NCBI RefSeq assembly: GCF_013410345.1
Contig: NZ_JACCFJ010000001.1
Location: 2,455,001-2,519,000 of the forward strand
Source: Saccharopolyspora hordei
GTDB taxonomy: Bacteria > Actinomycetota > Actinomycetes > Mycobacteriales > Pseudonocardiaceae
Direction: 5' to 3'
Length of the DNA: 64,000 nt
The notes beneath the pieces are model-generated. The model did no database searches. It was not told the DNA's origin and was given only the letters and a program-made list of their open reading frames with translations. This document shows positions 16,413 to 28,566 of this stretch, piece after piece. The position numbers and the translations under genes were made by a program. How positions within the stretch are numbered: position 1 is the stretch's first letter; each line of letters begins with the position of its first letter.

Positions 16413-17344
16413 TGCGCCACCTGCTGTCCACGGAGGGCCTGGACGCGGCCACCGCGACCAGCGTCCTCGACACCGCCGACACGCTCAAGCAGACGCTGCT
16501 GGGGCGCGAGGTGAAGAAGCTGCCGACGTTGCGCGGGCGCACGGTGGTGACCCTGTTCTACGAGAACTCCACGCGCACCCGGGTGTCCTTCGAGGTGGCC
16601 GGGAAGTGGATGAGCGCCGACGTGATCAACGTCTCGGCGAGCAGCTCGTCGGTCGGCAAGGGCGAATCGCTGCGCGACACCGCGCTGACGCTGGCCGCCG
16701 CGGGCGCCGACTGCGTGATCATCCGGCACCCGGCCTCCGGGGCCGCGCACCGGCTGGCCGGCTGGCTGGACGGCGTCGGCAGCCAGGTCGTCAACGCCGG
16801 TGACGGCATGCACGAGCACCCGACCCAGGCGCTGCTGGACGCCGCGACGCTGCGCGAGCGGCTGGGCGAGCTGGCCGGGCGCCGCATCGCGATCGTCGGC
16901 GACCTGCTGCACAGCCGGGTGGCGCGGTCCAACGTGCACCTGCTGCGCACCCTGGGCGCCGAGGTGGTGCTGGTCGCACCGCCGACGCTGGTGCCGACCG
17001 GGGCCGAGCAGTGGGGCGCGGAGGTGCGCCACGAGCTGGACCCGGAGCTGCCGAAGCTGGACGCGGTGATGGTGCTGCGCGTGCAGGCCGAGCGCATGCA
17101 CGGCGGCTTCTTCCCGTCGGCCCGCGAGTACTCGATCGCCTACGGGCTCAACCAGGCGCGGCTGGACAAGCTGCCGGAGCACGCGGTGGTGCTGCACCCC
17201 GGCCCGATGCTGCGCGGCATGGAGATCGCCCCCGCGGTGGCCGATTCCCCGCGCGCCGCCATCACCCAGCAGGTCAGCAACGGCGTGCACGTGCGGATGG
17301 CGGTGCTCTACCACCTGCTGGCGGGAGAGGAGCTCGGCGCATGA
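16412..17344 (+). CDS. pyrB: Aspartate carbamoyltransferase catalytic subunit
   Basis: The 310-residue enzyme condenses carbamoyl phosphate with aspartate, the committed step of pyrimidine synthesis. Motifs: [13 protein letters not shown] (carbamoyl-phosphate site), [34 protein letters not shown] and [16 protein letters not shown] 16412 follows AGGAGGA. No pyrI regulatory subunit is present, as usual in actinobacteria. Its stop overlaps a 47-codon ORF as ATGA. Confidence 0.97.
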   Translation: MRHLLSTEGLDAATATSVLDTADTLKQTLLGREVKKLPTLRGRTVVTLFYENSTRTRVSFEVAGKWMSADVINVSASSSSVGKGESLRDTALTLAAAGADCVIIRHPASGAAHRLAGWLDGVGSQVVNAGDGMHEHPTQALLDAATLRERLGELAGRRIAIVGDLLHSRVARSNVHLLRTLGAEVVLVAPPTLVPTGAEQWGAEVRHELDPELPKLDAVMVLRVQAERMHGGFFPSAREYSIAYGLNQARLDKLPEHAVVLHPGPMLRGMEIAPAVADSPRAAITQQVSNGVHVRMAVLYHLLAGEELGA

Positions 17345-17484
17345 ACGACCGGTGCCCACTCGAGCGCTGCTCAACCGCACCTCAGGGGACCGTGACGCGA
17401 CCCGGCCACAGGGAACCGCGGGACGTGAGGCTGATTTCGGACGCAACCACCACTGTGAATCGCGGAGAGGCGGTACGGGCATGA
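17341..17484 (+). CDS. Candidate 47-residue coupled ORF between pyrB and pyrC
   Basis: ATG 17341 overlaps the pyrB stop (ATGA) with GAGAGGAG upstream. The frame encodes 47 residues ([17 protein letters not shown] at the start, VNRGEAVRA at the end) and stops at 17482-17484, overlapping the pyrC ATG as ATGA. It bridges an otherwise empty 136-bp gap, like the 16-codon ORF before pyrB. The peptide has no recognised domain, two early Cys residues and a basic middle. It may be a real small protein, a translational coupler or coincidence. Confidence 0.4.
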   Translation: MNDRCPLERCSTAPQGTVTRPGHREPRDVRLISDATTTVNRGEAVRA

Positions 17485-18779
17485 CCCGCCTGTTGTTGAA
17501 GGACGTCCGCCCGTACGGCGAGGGCGACCCGGTGGACGTGCTGGTCGACGGCGAGGTCGTCGCCGAGATCGGCGCGGACCTCCAGGTCGACGCCGACGAG
17601 ATCGTGCACGCCGGCGGCGCGGTGCTGCTGCCCGGCTTCGTCGACCTGCACACCCACCTGCGGGAGCCGGGCCGCGAAGACGCCGAGACCGTCGAGACCG
17701 GCTCGGCCGCCGCGGCGCTGGGCGGCTACACCGCCGTCTTCGCGATGGCGAACACCGACCCGGTCGCCGACAACGCGGTGGTCGTGGAGCACGTGTGGCG
17801 GCGCGGCCGCGAGATCGGCCTGGTCGACGTGCACCCGGTGGGCGCGGTGACCGTCGGGCTCGAGGGCGAGAAGCTCGCCGAGCTGGGCTCCATGCGGCGC
17901 TCCGCCGCCGAGGTCCGGGTCTTCTCCGACGACGGCCACTGCGTGCACGACCCGCTGGTCATGCGGCGCGCGCTGGAGTACACGAAGTCCTTCGGCGGGG
18001 TCGTCGCGCAGCACGCCGAGGAGCCGCGGCTGACCGTGGGCGCGCAGGCGCACGAGGGCCCGAACGCCGCGCGGCTGGGCCTGGCCGGTTGGCCGGCCCC
18101 GGCCGAGGAGGCGATCGTCGCGCGCGACTGCCTGCTCGCCGGGCACACCGGGGGCGCGCTGCACGTCTGCCACGTCTCCACCGCGGGCACCGCGGACATC
18201 CTGCGCTGGTGGAAGTCGCGGGACACCGCCGGCCGGGTGTCGGCGGAGGTCACGCCGCACCACCTGCTGCTGACCGACGACCGGCTGGAGACCTACGACC
18301 CGGTCAACAAGGTCAACCCGCCGCTGCGCACCGACGCCGACGTGCAGGCGCTGCGCCAGGCGCTGGCCGACGGCACCGTGGACTGCGTGGCCACCGACCA
18401 CGCGCCGCACGCGGCGCAGGACAAGGACTGCGAGTGGTCCGCGGCCAAGCCCGGCATGCTCGGCCTGCAGACCGCCCTGAGCATCGTCGTGCGCACGATG
18501 GTGCGCTCGGGCCTGCTGGACTGGCGCGGGGTGGCGCGGGTGATGAGCGAGCGCCCCGCCGAGATCGCCGGGCTGGCCGACCAGGGCCGGCCGGTCGCGG
18601 TGGGCGAGCCCGCGAACCTGGTGCTGGTCGACCCCGACGCCGAGTGGACGGTGCGCGGTGCGGAGCTGGCCAGCCTGGGGCAGAACTCGCCGTTCGAGGG
18701 CATGCAGCTGCCGGGCCGGGTGGTCGCGACGCTGCTGCGCGGACGGCTCACCGCACACGAGGGCAAGGTGAGGCGCTGA
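17481..18779 (+). CDS. pyrC: Dihydroorotase
   Basis: The 432-residue zinc amidohydrolase starts at ATG 17481 behind GGAGAGG. Metal-binding [10 protein letters not shown] (residues about 56-65), FAMANTDP, the later [21 protein letters not shown] and VATDHAPHA are the hallmarks of class I dihydroorotase. It closes carbamoyl aspartate to dihydroorotate. The stop overlaps the following gene by one base (TGATG). Confidence 0.96.
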   Translation: MTRLLLKDVRPYGEGDPVDVLVDGEVVAEIGADLQVDADEIVHAGGAVLLPGFVDLHTHLREPGREDAETVETGSAAAALGGYTAVFAMANTDPVADNAVVVEHVWRRGREIGLVDVHPVGAVTVGLEGEKLAELGSMRRSAAEVRVFSDDGHCVHDPLVMRRALEYTKSFGGVVAQHAEEPRLTVGAQAHEGPNAARLGLAGWPAPAEEAIVARDCLLAGHTGGALHVCHVSTAGTADILRWWKSRDTAGRVSAEVTPHHLLLTDDRLETYDPVNKVNPPLRTDADVQALRQALADGTVDCVATDHAPHAAQDKDCEWSAAKPGMLGLQTALSIVVRTMVRSGLLDWRGVARVMSERPAEIAGLADQGRPVAVGEPANLVLVDPDAEWTVRGAELASLGQNSPFEGMQLPGRVVATLLRGRLTAHEGKVRR

Positions 18780-19354
18780 TGGAACGGACCCTGTGGGTCC
18801 TCGCGCTGGTTGCGCTGGCCGCGCTGGTCTTCTACGGGATGTGGCGCGGCTGGCACAACCGGGCCCGCCGCCAGGCCGCGGAGCTGCCGGCGTTCCCGGT
18901 GCCCCCGGCCGACCTGGGCGAGGAGCTGCGCCCCGCCGCCACCGGCATGTACGTCGGCACCACGAAGGCCGACCACTGGCAGGACCGCGTCGTGGTCGGC
19001 GACATCGGCCACCGCGCCAACGGCAGCACCCACCTGCACGCCTCGGGCCTGCTGGTGCGGCGGACCGGGGCCAGCGACCTGTGGATCCCCGCGGAGTCGG
19101 TGGTGGACTGCCGCCTGGACCACAAGCTGGCGAACAAGGTGGTGCCCGGTGCGGGCCTGGTCGTGGTGACCTGGCAGCTGGGCGAGGTGCTGCTGGACAC
19201 CGGGTTCCGCGGCGACGACAAGGACGTGCAGACCGAGTGGGTCGAGGCGATCCGCGCCCTGGCACCCGCGGACGCGAGCGACGGCACCGACGCGGGCTCG
19301 CGGCAAGGACGATCGACCGGCGACTCCGACGAGTCGCGGCAGGAGGAGAAATGA
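18779..19354 (+). CDS. PH-like membrane protein of the pyr operon
   Basis: The 191-residue protein has one N-terminal membrane helix (residues 4-23, TLWVLALVALAALVFYGMW) followed by a soluble domain (HWQDRVVVGDIGHRANG, WIPAESVVDCRLDHKL, VPGAGLVVVTWQLGEVLLDT) that looks like the PH-like domain of a family conserved between pyrC and carA in actinobacteria. The C-terminus is Asp/Ser/Arg-rich and disordered. It overlaps pyrC by one base and carA by four. Role unknown; the constant position suggests a link with pyrimidine synthesis or simply operon retention. Confidence 0.82.
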   Translation: MERTLWVLALVALAALVFYGMWRGWHNRARRQAAELPAFPVPPADLGEELRPAATGMYVGTTKADHWQDRVVVGDIGHRANGSTHLHASGLLVRRTGASDLWIPAESVVDCRLDHKLANKVVPGAGLVVVTWQLGEVLLDTGFRGDDKDVQTEWVEAIRALAPADASDGTDAGSRQGRSTGDSDESRQEEK

Positions 19355-20471
19355 GTGACCAGACCCCGGCCGCGCTGGTGCTGGAGGACGGCCGGATCTT
19401 CCGCGGGCAGGCCTACGGCACGGTGGGCCGGACCCTCGGCGAAGTCGTCTTCACCACCGGCATGACCGGTTACCAGGAGACCCTGACCGACCCCTCGTAC
19501 CACCGCCAGATCGTGGTGCAGACCGCGCCGCAGATCGGCAACACCGGGTGGAACGACGAGGACGACGAGTCCGCGCGCATCTGGGTCGCGGGCTACGCCG
19601 TGCGCGACCCCGCGCGCCGGCCGTCGAACTGGCGCTCGCGCCGCTCCCTGGACGAGGAGCTGGCGCGCCAGGGGATCGTCGGCATCGCCGGCATCGACAC
19701 CCGCACCCTGACCCGGCACGTCCGCGAGCTGGGCGCCATGCGCGGTGGCATCTTCTCCGGCCCGGAGCTGGGCACCGACGACGAGATGGTCGCGGCGGTC
19801 CAGGCCAGCGCGGAGATGGTCGGCGCGTCGCTGGCCGGTGACGTCACCACCGCCGAGCCCTACGTGGTGCCGGCGATCGGCGAGAAGCGGTTCACCGTGG
19901 CCGCGCTGGACCTGGGCATCAAGTCGAACACGCCGCGGATGATGTCCCAGCGCGGCATCGAGGTGCACGTGCTGCCGCTGTCGTCCACTGTGGATGACGT
20001 GCTGTCGGTCGAGCCGGACGGGCTGTTCCTGTCCAACGGCCCGGGCGACCCGGCCACCACCGACGCGCAGGTCGAGCTGGCCCGGCACGCGCTGGACCGC
20101 AAGCTGCCGCTGTTCGGCATCTGCTTCGGCAACCAGATCCTCGGCCGCGCGCTCGGCCGCGGCACCTACAAGCTGCGCTACGGCCACCGGGGCATCAACA
20201 TCCCGGTGATCGACGCCGAGACCGGCAAGGTCTCGATCACCGCGCAGAACCACGGCTTCGCCGTGGAGGGCGAGCCGGGGGAGGAGTTCGACACCGACTT
20301 CGGCCGCGCCGTGGTCAGCCACCACTGCGCCAACGACGGCGCCGTCGAGGGCCTGCGGCTGCTCGACGGCCCGGCGTTCAGCGTCCAGTACCACCCCGAA
20401 GCGGCCGCGGGTCCGCACGACGCCGCACCGCTGTTCGACAAGTTCGTTGACCTGATGACGGAGACCCGCTG

Positions 20472-20472
<1 letters not shown>
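19351..20472 (+). CDS. carA: Carbamoyl-phosphate synthase small subunit
   Basis: The 373-residue glutamine amidotransferase subunit starts at ATG 19351 (ATGA overlap) behind AGGAGGAG. The N-terminal domain has [17 protein letters not shown] and the class I GATase domain has [18 protein letters not shown] with nucleophile Cys at about 258, and the His-Glu pair in [14 protein letters not shown]. It supplies ammonia to CarB. It overlaps carB by one base. Confidence 0.97.
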
Positions 20473-23785
<3,313 letters not shown>

Positions 23786-23789
<4 letters not shown>

Positions 23790-24631
23790 CGGGCTCGCTG
23801 CGGGCCGGCTTCGGCCGGCGGCTCAGCGACGCGGTGCGGGCGCGCGGTCCGCTGTGCGCGGGCATCGACCCGCACCCGTCGCTGCTGCTGGCCTGGGACC
23901 TCGACGAGTCGGCGCGCTCGCTGGAGCGGTTCGCGATGACCGCGGTGGAGGCGCTGGCCGGTGAGGTCGCGGTGATCAAGCCGCAGTCGGCGTTCTTCGA
24001 GGCCTACGGCTCGGCCGGGATCGCCGTGCTGGAGAAGGTGGTCCGCGAGGCGCGGCAGGCCGGTGCGCTGGTGCTGCTCGACGTCAAGCGCGGCGACATC
24101 GGCTCCACCATGACGGCCTACGCGATGGCCTACCTGGACGAGCACGCGCCGCTGGCGGCGGACGCGATCACGGTCTCGCCGTACCTGGGCTACGGGTCGC
24201 TGGCCCCGGCGATCGGCCTGGCCGAGCAGACCGGTCGCGGCGTGTTCGTGCTGGCCCGCACCTCGAACCCGGAGGGCGCGGGGTTGCAGCAGTCGGTCCA
24301 CGGCAGCGGTGACACGGTCGCCCAGTACGTCGTGGACTCGGCGGCGGAGACGAACGCGGACGCTGAGCCCATGGGGCACGTCGGGGTGGTGGCCGGGGCC
24401 ACGATCCGTCCCGGCGAGCTGGACTTCTCCCGGCTCAACGGCCCGATCCTGGCACCCGGCCTGGGTGCGCAGGGGGCGACGGTGCAGACCCTGCAGGACG
24501 TCTTCGGCGAGGCCCTGCCGAACGTGCTGCCGGCGTCCTCCCGCGACATCCTCCGCCATGGCCCGGCCGTCGCCGACCTGCGCGCGGCGGCGCACCGGGT
24601 GCGCGACGAGGTGGCGGACCTCGTCCGCTGA
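23786..24631 (+). CDS. pyrF: Orotidine 5'-phosphate decarboxylase (long form)
   Basis: The 281-residue enzyme starts at GTG 23786, overlapping carB by four bases. The signature [18 protein letters not shown] contains the catalytic Lys-Asp pair, with [11 protein letters not shown] near the N-terminus and [20 protein letters not shown] late, typical of the longer mycobacterial-type (type II) family. It makes UMP, the operon's end product. pyrD, expected between carB and pyrF in Streptomyces, is absent here. A strong hairpin follows. Confidence 0.96.
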
Positions 24632-24642
24632 CGACCCGAGAC

Positions 24643-24688
24643 GACGGGCACCTGTCCCCGGCTCGTGAGCCGGCGGCAGGTGCCCGTC
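24643..24688 (+). terminator. Composite hairpin terminator of the pyr operon
   Basis: GACGGGCACCTG (24643-24654) pairs perfectly with CAGGTGCCCGTC (24677-24688), and an inner CCGGCT/AGCCGG stem fills the loop. It lies 12 bp after the pyrF stop. It also marks the left limit of the accessory island. Confidence 0.85.
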
Positions 24689-24721
24689 GCGCGTGCGTGA
24701 TCAGGTCGGGTACGCATCCGC

Positions 24722-24982
24722 GTGGGTCCTGGTGCGAACGCTGCCGTGCAGCCGAAGCCGCCGCGCGTGCTCCGGTGGGTCGTCGTGCTCGTGCTGGTCT
24801 GGGCGGTCACCGCGGGCTCCTCCCTGGCCACCACCGAGGCCGCCACCTGGTCCCAGGTCTTCGGCGGGGGTGAGGCCACGGCCGACCCGGTGACGGCGTC
24901 CAGCCTGGTGGTCGTCGTGGTCCTGGTGCAGATCGCGCGCCGCGTGCGCTCCAACAACCGGCAGGCCAGCGGCGTTCGCTAG
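24722..24982 (+). CDS. Small membrane protein, deletion relative of the 28567 gene
   Basis: An 86-residue frame starts at GTG 24722, five bases after TACGCA (a possible -10 for a leaderless mRNA). It has two hydrophobic segments (WVVVLVLVWAVTAG and SSLVVVVVLVQIARRVR). From GEATADPV to the end it is nearly identical to two separated parts of the 264-residue protein at 28567-29361, as if about 265 bp between them had been removed. Its N-terminal half has no counterpart there. It could be a decayed paralogue or a retained tail-anchored protein; function unknown. Confidence 0.5.
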   Translation: MGPGANAAVQPKPPRVLRWVVVLVLVWAVTAGSSLATTEAATWSQVFGGGEATADPVTASSLVVVVVLVQIARRVRSNNRQASGVR

Positions 24983-25067
24983 CGCGAACGAACGGCGCGA
25001 TCCCTGATCTCGGCCCTCGTGCGCGAGCTAGTCTCGGAGCATCACCGTCGAGGCCAAGGGGTGGTTG

Positions 25068-25568
25068 GTGAGCACCGCTTCAGAGCGAATCCAAGCGATG
25101 ATGCGCCGCTTCGAAGAGCAGGCGCAGAAGGCGTCCGAGCTGCAGTCCGCGATCCAGGACATGCAGGGCACCGCGACCAGCCCGGACCGCTCGGTCACGG
25201 TGACGGTCGCCGCCTCCGGCGCGGTGGTGGACCTCAAGCTCGCGCCGAACGCGGTGTGCCAGTCCGCCAGCGCCCTGCAGCAGCAGATCATGGCGACGAT
25301 CCGCGAAGCGACGGCGAACGCGGCGGAGCAGATGAACAACGCCGTGGCACCGATCCTCGGCGACCAGTTCGAGCAGTTCCAGCAGGCGTTCACCGCCCAG
25401 GCCCCGACCCTCAAGCCACCGGCGGACGACGAGGCCCCGGCGGCCTCCACGTCGTCGGCCCAGACCACGCCGTCGGCCGGTCCGGCAGCGCCGCAGCAGC
25501 GTCCGCCGCAGCGGACCGCCGACTTCGACGATGACGACGACTTCTCGACCGGTTCGTTCCTGCGCTGA
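25068..25568 (+). CDS. YbaB/EbfC-family protein, module A
   Basis: The 166-residue protein starts at GTG 25068 (VSTASERIQAMMRRFEEQ). Residues 10-100 have the YbaB pattern: a helix, then SVTVTVAASGAVVDLKLAPN and a long amphipathic helix (QQQIMATIREATANAAEQMN). YbaB/EbfC proteins are DNA-binding or nucleoid-associated dimers; actinobacteria often place them beside type VII secretion genes. The Pro/Ala linker leads to an acidic tail TADFDDDDDFSTGSFLR kept in the paralogue at 29452. TAGTCT at 25029 is a possible -10. First gene of module A. Confidence 0.85.
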   Translation: MSTASERIQAMMRRFEEQAQKASELQSAIQDMQGTATSPDRSVTVTVAASGAVVDLKLAPNAVCQSASALQQQIMATIREATANAAEQMNNAVAPILGDQFEQFQQAFTAQAPTLKPPADDEAPAASTSSAQTTPSAGPAAPQQRPPQRTADFDDDDDFSTGSFLR

Positions 25569-25585
25569 GGGGGAGTGCACGTGCC

Positions 25586-25909
25586 GTGACTGACCTGAAG
25601 GTGACACCCGAGACCCTGACCGGTCACGGCCAGGGTTGCGAGAGCCTGGCCGAGAAGTTCGGCCAGCTCGCCGACCTGCTCCACCAGGCGAAGGTCGACG
25701 ACCAGTGCTTCGGCCCCATCGGCGATGCGGTCGGCATCAGCAGCAAGTACTTCGAGAGCCTGGACGCCTGCCGGGACCTGGCGACGAAGGCGCAGGAGTT
25801 CCTCAAGGGCATGAAGGAGTCGCTGGACGAGACGGTCGAGGACTACGCCGAGACCGAGCGCCAGATCTCCGAACTGCTGAAGAAGGCGGGAGAGGACCTG
25901 GTGGGATGA
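25586..25909 (+). CDS. EspC-like type VII secretion-associated protein, module A
   Basis: The 107-residue helical protein starts at GTG 25586. LKVTPETLTGHGQGCESLAEKF, DDQCFGPIGDAVG and the tail LDETVEDYAETERQISELL follow the EspC family (ESX-associated, WXG100-sized). It lacks a clear Trp-X-Gly turn. It overlaps the next gene as ATGA, which suggests that the two proteins are made together and may form a heterodimer for secretion. Paralogue at 29974. Confidence 0.8.
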   Translation: MTDLKVTPETLTGHGQGCESLAEKFGQLADLLHQAKVDDQCFGPIGDAVGISSKYFESLDACRDLATKAQEFLKGMKESLDETVEDYAETERQISELLKKAGEDLVG

Positions 25910-27057
25910 CGGGGCCTGGTGATTTCCAGTCGCTGAACCGGGGCGACGGTGACTCGAAGAACTGGTTCGAGCAGGCCGCCGGTCGCGGCTCGTCGCTGGT
26001 GGGCGCCGCGCAGGGCCTCTCCGACGCGTCCTCGCCGCCCGAGTGGGGCGCTGCGGCGGTGTCGGCCCGCGCGGAAGTGCTGCAAAGCCTGGCCAGCCCG
26101 GGGCAAGCCCTGATGGACAACGGTCTGGGCTTCCTGGTGTCGATCGTGATGAGCCCGCTGATCGAGCTGGCGGAGTTCGCCATCGGCGACCCCGAGCAGA
26201 TGCGGTCGACCGGTGAGGGCTGGGAGAACGTCGCCAAGTGGCTCGACCAGGTCGCCGAGCAGGAGACGCAGCGCGCGCAGGCCACGGCCGAGACCTGGGT
26301 CGGCAAGGACGGCGACGCGTTCCGCACGCAGATGACGGAGTTCGGCGAAGGGGTGAAGGCCCTCGCGGAGGACGTCCGCGACCTCAAGGCCATGCTGGAC
26401 ATGATCGCGGACATCTTCGACATGTTCGTCGAGTTCGTGATCCAGATCATCACGGAGCTGGTGATCGGCCTGATCGTGCAGTGGTTGGCGGCGCTGGCAG
26501 CGTCGTGGATCACTGCGGGCGCCTCCGTCGCCACGGCCGGAGCCACCACGACCGTCCAGGTCGGGTCCACCGGGATGCGCATCACCATGCGGGTCAGCAA
26601 GATCCAGATGGAGCTGGCGAAGCTGATGCAGCGCATCGAGAAGGTGCTGCAGCAGGTGCGCGAGGTCGGCAAGCTGCGGAAGGTCATCGACAAGATGAAC
26701 GACCTCCGCAACGGCGGGAGGGTCTCCCAGTTCGTGGCGCGCCGGCTGGACTCGAACCCGGTGTTCGGCACCCTCACGCGGGCCGGCGACGACTTCGCCT
26801 CGACCACCGGCAACCGCTTCATGCGGGACGTCACCGGCACCGAGGCGCTGACGGGCAACCTCGCGCAGCGCTTCCTCAGCAGCACCCTCGGCGGCCAGAC
26901 GAGGTTGAGCGGCGCGATCTTCGACGCGGGCACCTCGACCGCGACCGATGCGGCGATCGAGCAGGGCGCCAAGCACGCCTACGGTGAGGGCGAGGACCGG
27001 ACCACCGGCATGACCGAGGACGAGCGGCGAGCCGCGCAGGAGAAGGGTTTCTCGTGA
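25906..27057 (+). CDS. Large WXG100-like type VII secretion substrate, module A
   Basis: The 383-residue protein starts at ATG 25906. Residues 1-120 are specific (GPGDFQSLNRGDG); about residue 131 holds the Trp-X-Gly turn (TWVGKDGDAFRTQM) between helices. Residues 174-215 are strongly hydrophobic (FVIQIITELVIGLIVQWLAA), then Thr/Gly-rich and coiled-coil stretches (MELAKLMQRIEKVLQQVREV). The end (TATDAAIEQGAKHAYGEGED, AAQEKGFS) is kept in the paralogue at 30294. No nuclease, deaminase or other toxin signature was recognised. Likely secreted or membrane-inserting. GTGA overlap with the next gene. Confidence 0.75.
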   Translation: MTGPGDFQSLNRGDGDSKNWFEQAAGRGSSLVGAAQGLSDASSPPEWGAAAVSARAEVLQSLASPGQALMDNGLGFLVSIVMSPLIELAEFAIGDPEQMRSTGEGWENVAKWLDQVAEQETQRAQATAETWVGKDGDAFRTQMTEFGEGVKALAEDVRDLKAMLDMIADIFDMFVEFVIQIITELVIGLIVQWLAALAASWITAGASVATAGATTTVQVGSTGMRITMRVSKIQMELAKLMQRIEKVLQQVREVGKLRKVIDKMNDLRNGGRVSQFVARRLDSNPVFGTLTRAGDDFASTTGNRFMRDVTGTEALTGNLAQRFLSSTLGGQTRLSGAIFDAGTSTATDAAIEQGAKHAYGEGEDRTTGMTEDERRAAQEKGFS

Positions 27058-27746
27058 TCGAGGTGATCGCGTTGCGGCGGTCCTGGGCGCAACCGGGTGA
27101 GCCGCTCTGCTGGGTTGTCGATGCCAAGGGCAGGTACCTCTTCGAGGTGTCCGGGCGGGACGCGACCGGGGCGCCGAAGAAGGGCTTCGCGTCGCGGCTG
27201 GCGGGGGGCCTCGGGGGTGCGGCCTTGGAAGCCCTCGACGCGGCGACCGGTGGCAGCGACGCGAACTACCAGGACAGTCCGGCGGGTGTGGTGACCGGCG
27301 GGCAGCCCGACTGCCAGTCGGCGTCGCTGGTGGACGTCTACCGCCGGCACGGCGGCCGCGCCGTGTGGGTGCTGACCGACCGCCGCTTGGCGCTCGTCGA
27401 GGTGTCGGACCCGGAGCCCCCGGCGGGTGCGTCCGAGTCGCTGTTCTCCCGCGCTCGTCGCCTGGGCGCGGGACTGCTGTCGGGCGGGGACGACGGCCAG
27501 GCAGCAGCCGAGGAGGCCGTGGAGGACGAGCCGGCCGTGCCGGAGGTGCGACCGCTGCAGGAGTGGCCGCGGTCGATCGCCGCGGGGTTCGAAGCGGTGG
27601 CCCGCAAGCTCGGTCGGGAGTACCGGGGCGGCACCCGCCACTTCTTGAAGATCCAGTTCACCGACGGTTCCGCGCTGGAGATCGGGCCGTCCGAGGACGA
27701 CAGCGACGGGTTGCGGCTGGCAGCGATGAGCTACGGCCGGGCGTGA
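27054..27746 (+). CDS. Uncharacterised PH-like protein 1, module A
   Basis: The 230-residue protein starts at GTG 27054 (GTGA overlap). No known family was recognised with certainty. It shares three elements with four neighbours: VWVLTDRRLALVEV near residue 106 (the T-x-R-R-L turn common in bacterial PH domains), an amphipathic SLFSRARRLGAGLL after it, and FTDGSALEI near residue 201. An acidic, Ala-rich linker separates the last two. No signal peptide or membrane helix. Homologue at 31670. Inference: intracellular adaptor for the adjacent secreted protein. Confidence 0.65.
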   Translation: MIEVIALRRSWAQPGEPLCWVVDAKGRYLFEVSGRDATGAPKKGFASRLAGGLGGAALEALDAATGGSDANYQDSPAGVVTGGQPDCQSASLVDVYRRHGGRAVWVLTDRRLALVEVSDPEPPAGASESLFSRARRLGAGLLSGGDDGQAAAEEAVEDEPAVPEVRPLQEWPRSIAAGFEAVARKLGREYRGGTRHFLKIQFTDGSALEIGPSEDDSDGLRLAAMSYGRA

Positions 27747-28462
27747 CGGGGGGGTTCGTGGTGGGACGAAGCACGTCGTCGATGGTCAACCTCCTGGTCA
27801 AGCACTGGGCGGACAAGGCCGAGCAGGTCGTGTACGTGTTCGGCAACGAGGAACGGCGGGGTTACGTCGCCTCGACGGTCCAGGGCGTGACCCGGGTGCC
27901 GCACCTCGTTGCCACGCCCGGCGTGCAGCTGGCCGAGAAGCACCGGCGGAGCACGACTCCGCTGAAGGTGCTGCGGGACGGCGCCTTCATGGGCGACGAG
28001 TTCGTGCACGACCCCGGTCTCTGGGGGGTCGCCCAGGCCGCCACGCCGAACGACCTCGCGGTCCGGTTCGCCGACAACCTCAGCTCGGCCGGGAACGCGA
28101 GCTTCCTGGCGGTGACGAGCCACCGGGTCGGCGTCCTGGTGGAGACGGCCCACCTGGAGTCCGAGCAGCCGGAACCGGCACCGGGAGTGGCGCCGGAGAG
28201 CAAGGGCTTCTCGCTGCTCGGCGCGGCGAAGTCCGCGGTGCGGAGCGTGGCCTCGCGGGGCGGCGACGAGCCGGCCAACCCGGTCACGTCCGCGGTCGAA
28301 GCCCCGATGAGCGCGATCCGCGAGATCGCGCCGGCGGCCATGGGACGCAGCGGGAAACCGGTGCGCTTCCTGCGGTTCTGGTTCACCGACGGCTCGGCGC
28401 TCAGCGTCAAGCACCCGAAACCGGGCCAGCTGGCCGAAACCATCCGCCTCAACCTCCGGTGA
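27743..28462 (+). CDS. Uncharacterised PH-like protein 2, module A
   Basis: The 239-residue protein is taken from GTG 27743, which overlaps the previous stop as in the other junctions of this module; GTG 27758 or 27761 just downstream of the G run are alternatives. It carries FMGDEFVHDPGLWGVAQAAT (like GDEWVHDPAMRGWVYAAS of the 32389 protein), FLAVTSHRVGVLVET near residue 122, GFSLLGAAKSAVRSVAS, and RFWFTDGSALSV near 213. A second copy of its last 206 codons lies at 33261-33881 with eight base differences. Function unknown. Confidence 0.65.
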   Translation: MTGGFVVGRSTSSMVNLLVKHWADKAEQVVYVFGNEERRGYVASTVQGVTRVPHLVATPGVQLAEKHRRSTTPLKVLRDGAFMGDEFVHDPGLWGVAQAATPNDLAVRFADNLSSAGNASFLAVTSHRVGVLVETAHLESEQPEPAPGVAPESKGFSLLGAAKSAVRSVASRGGDEPANPVTSAVEAPMSAIREIAPAAMGRSGKPVRFLRFWFTDGSALSVKHPKPGQLAETIRLNLR

Positions 28463-28566
28463 TCGCGGCCCGGTGGGTCGGCACGGGCTCGGGGAGTGCG
28501 TCCATGACAAGGCCGATCTCTCGAGGACGACCGCGGGGACGGTCGCGGTGAGTGCGGAGTGATGCG

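Noticed and set aside
28504-28551. 15-codon ORF (MTRPISRGRPRGRSR) before the 28567 gene, also present before the truncated copy at 33987
   Set aside because: Its presence in both places follows from the recent duplication of the whole block; several residues change and no good ribosome binding site is seen.
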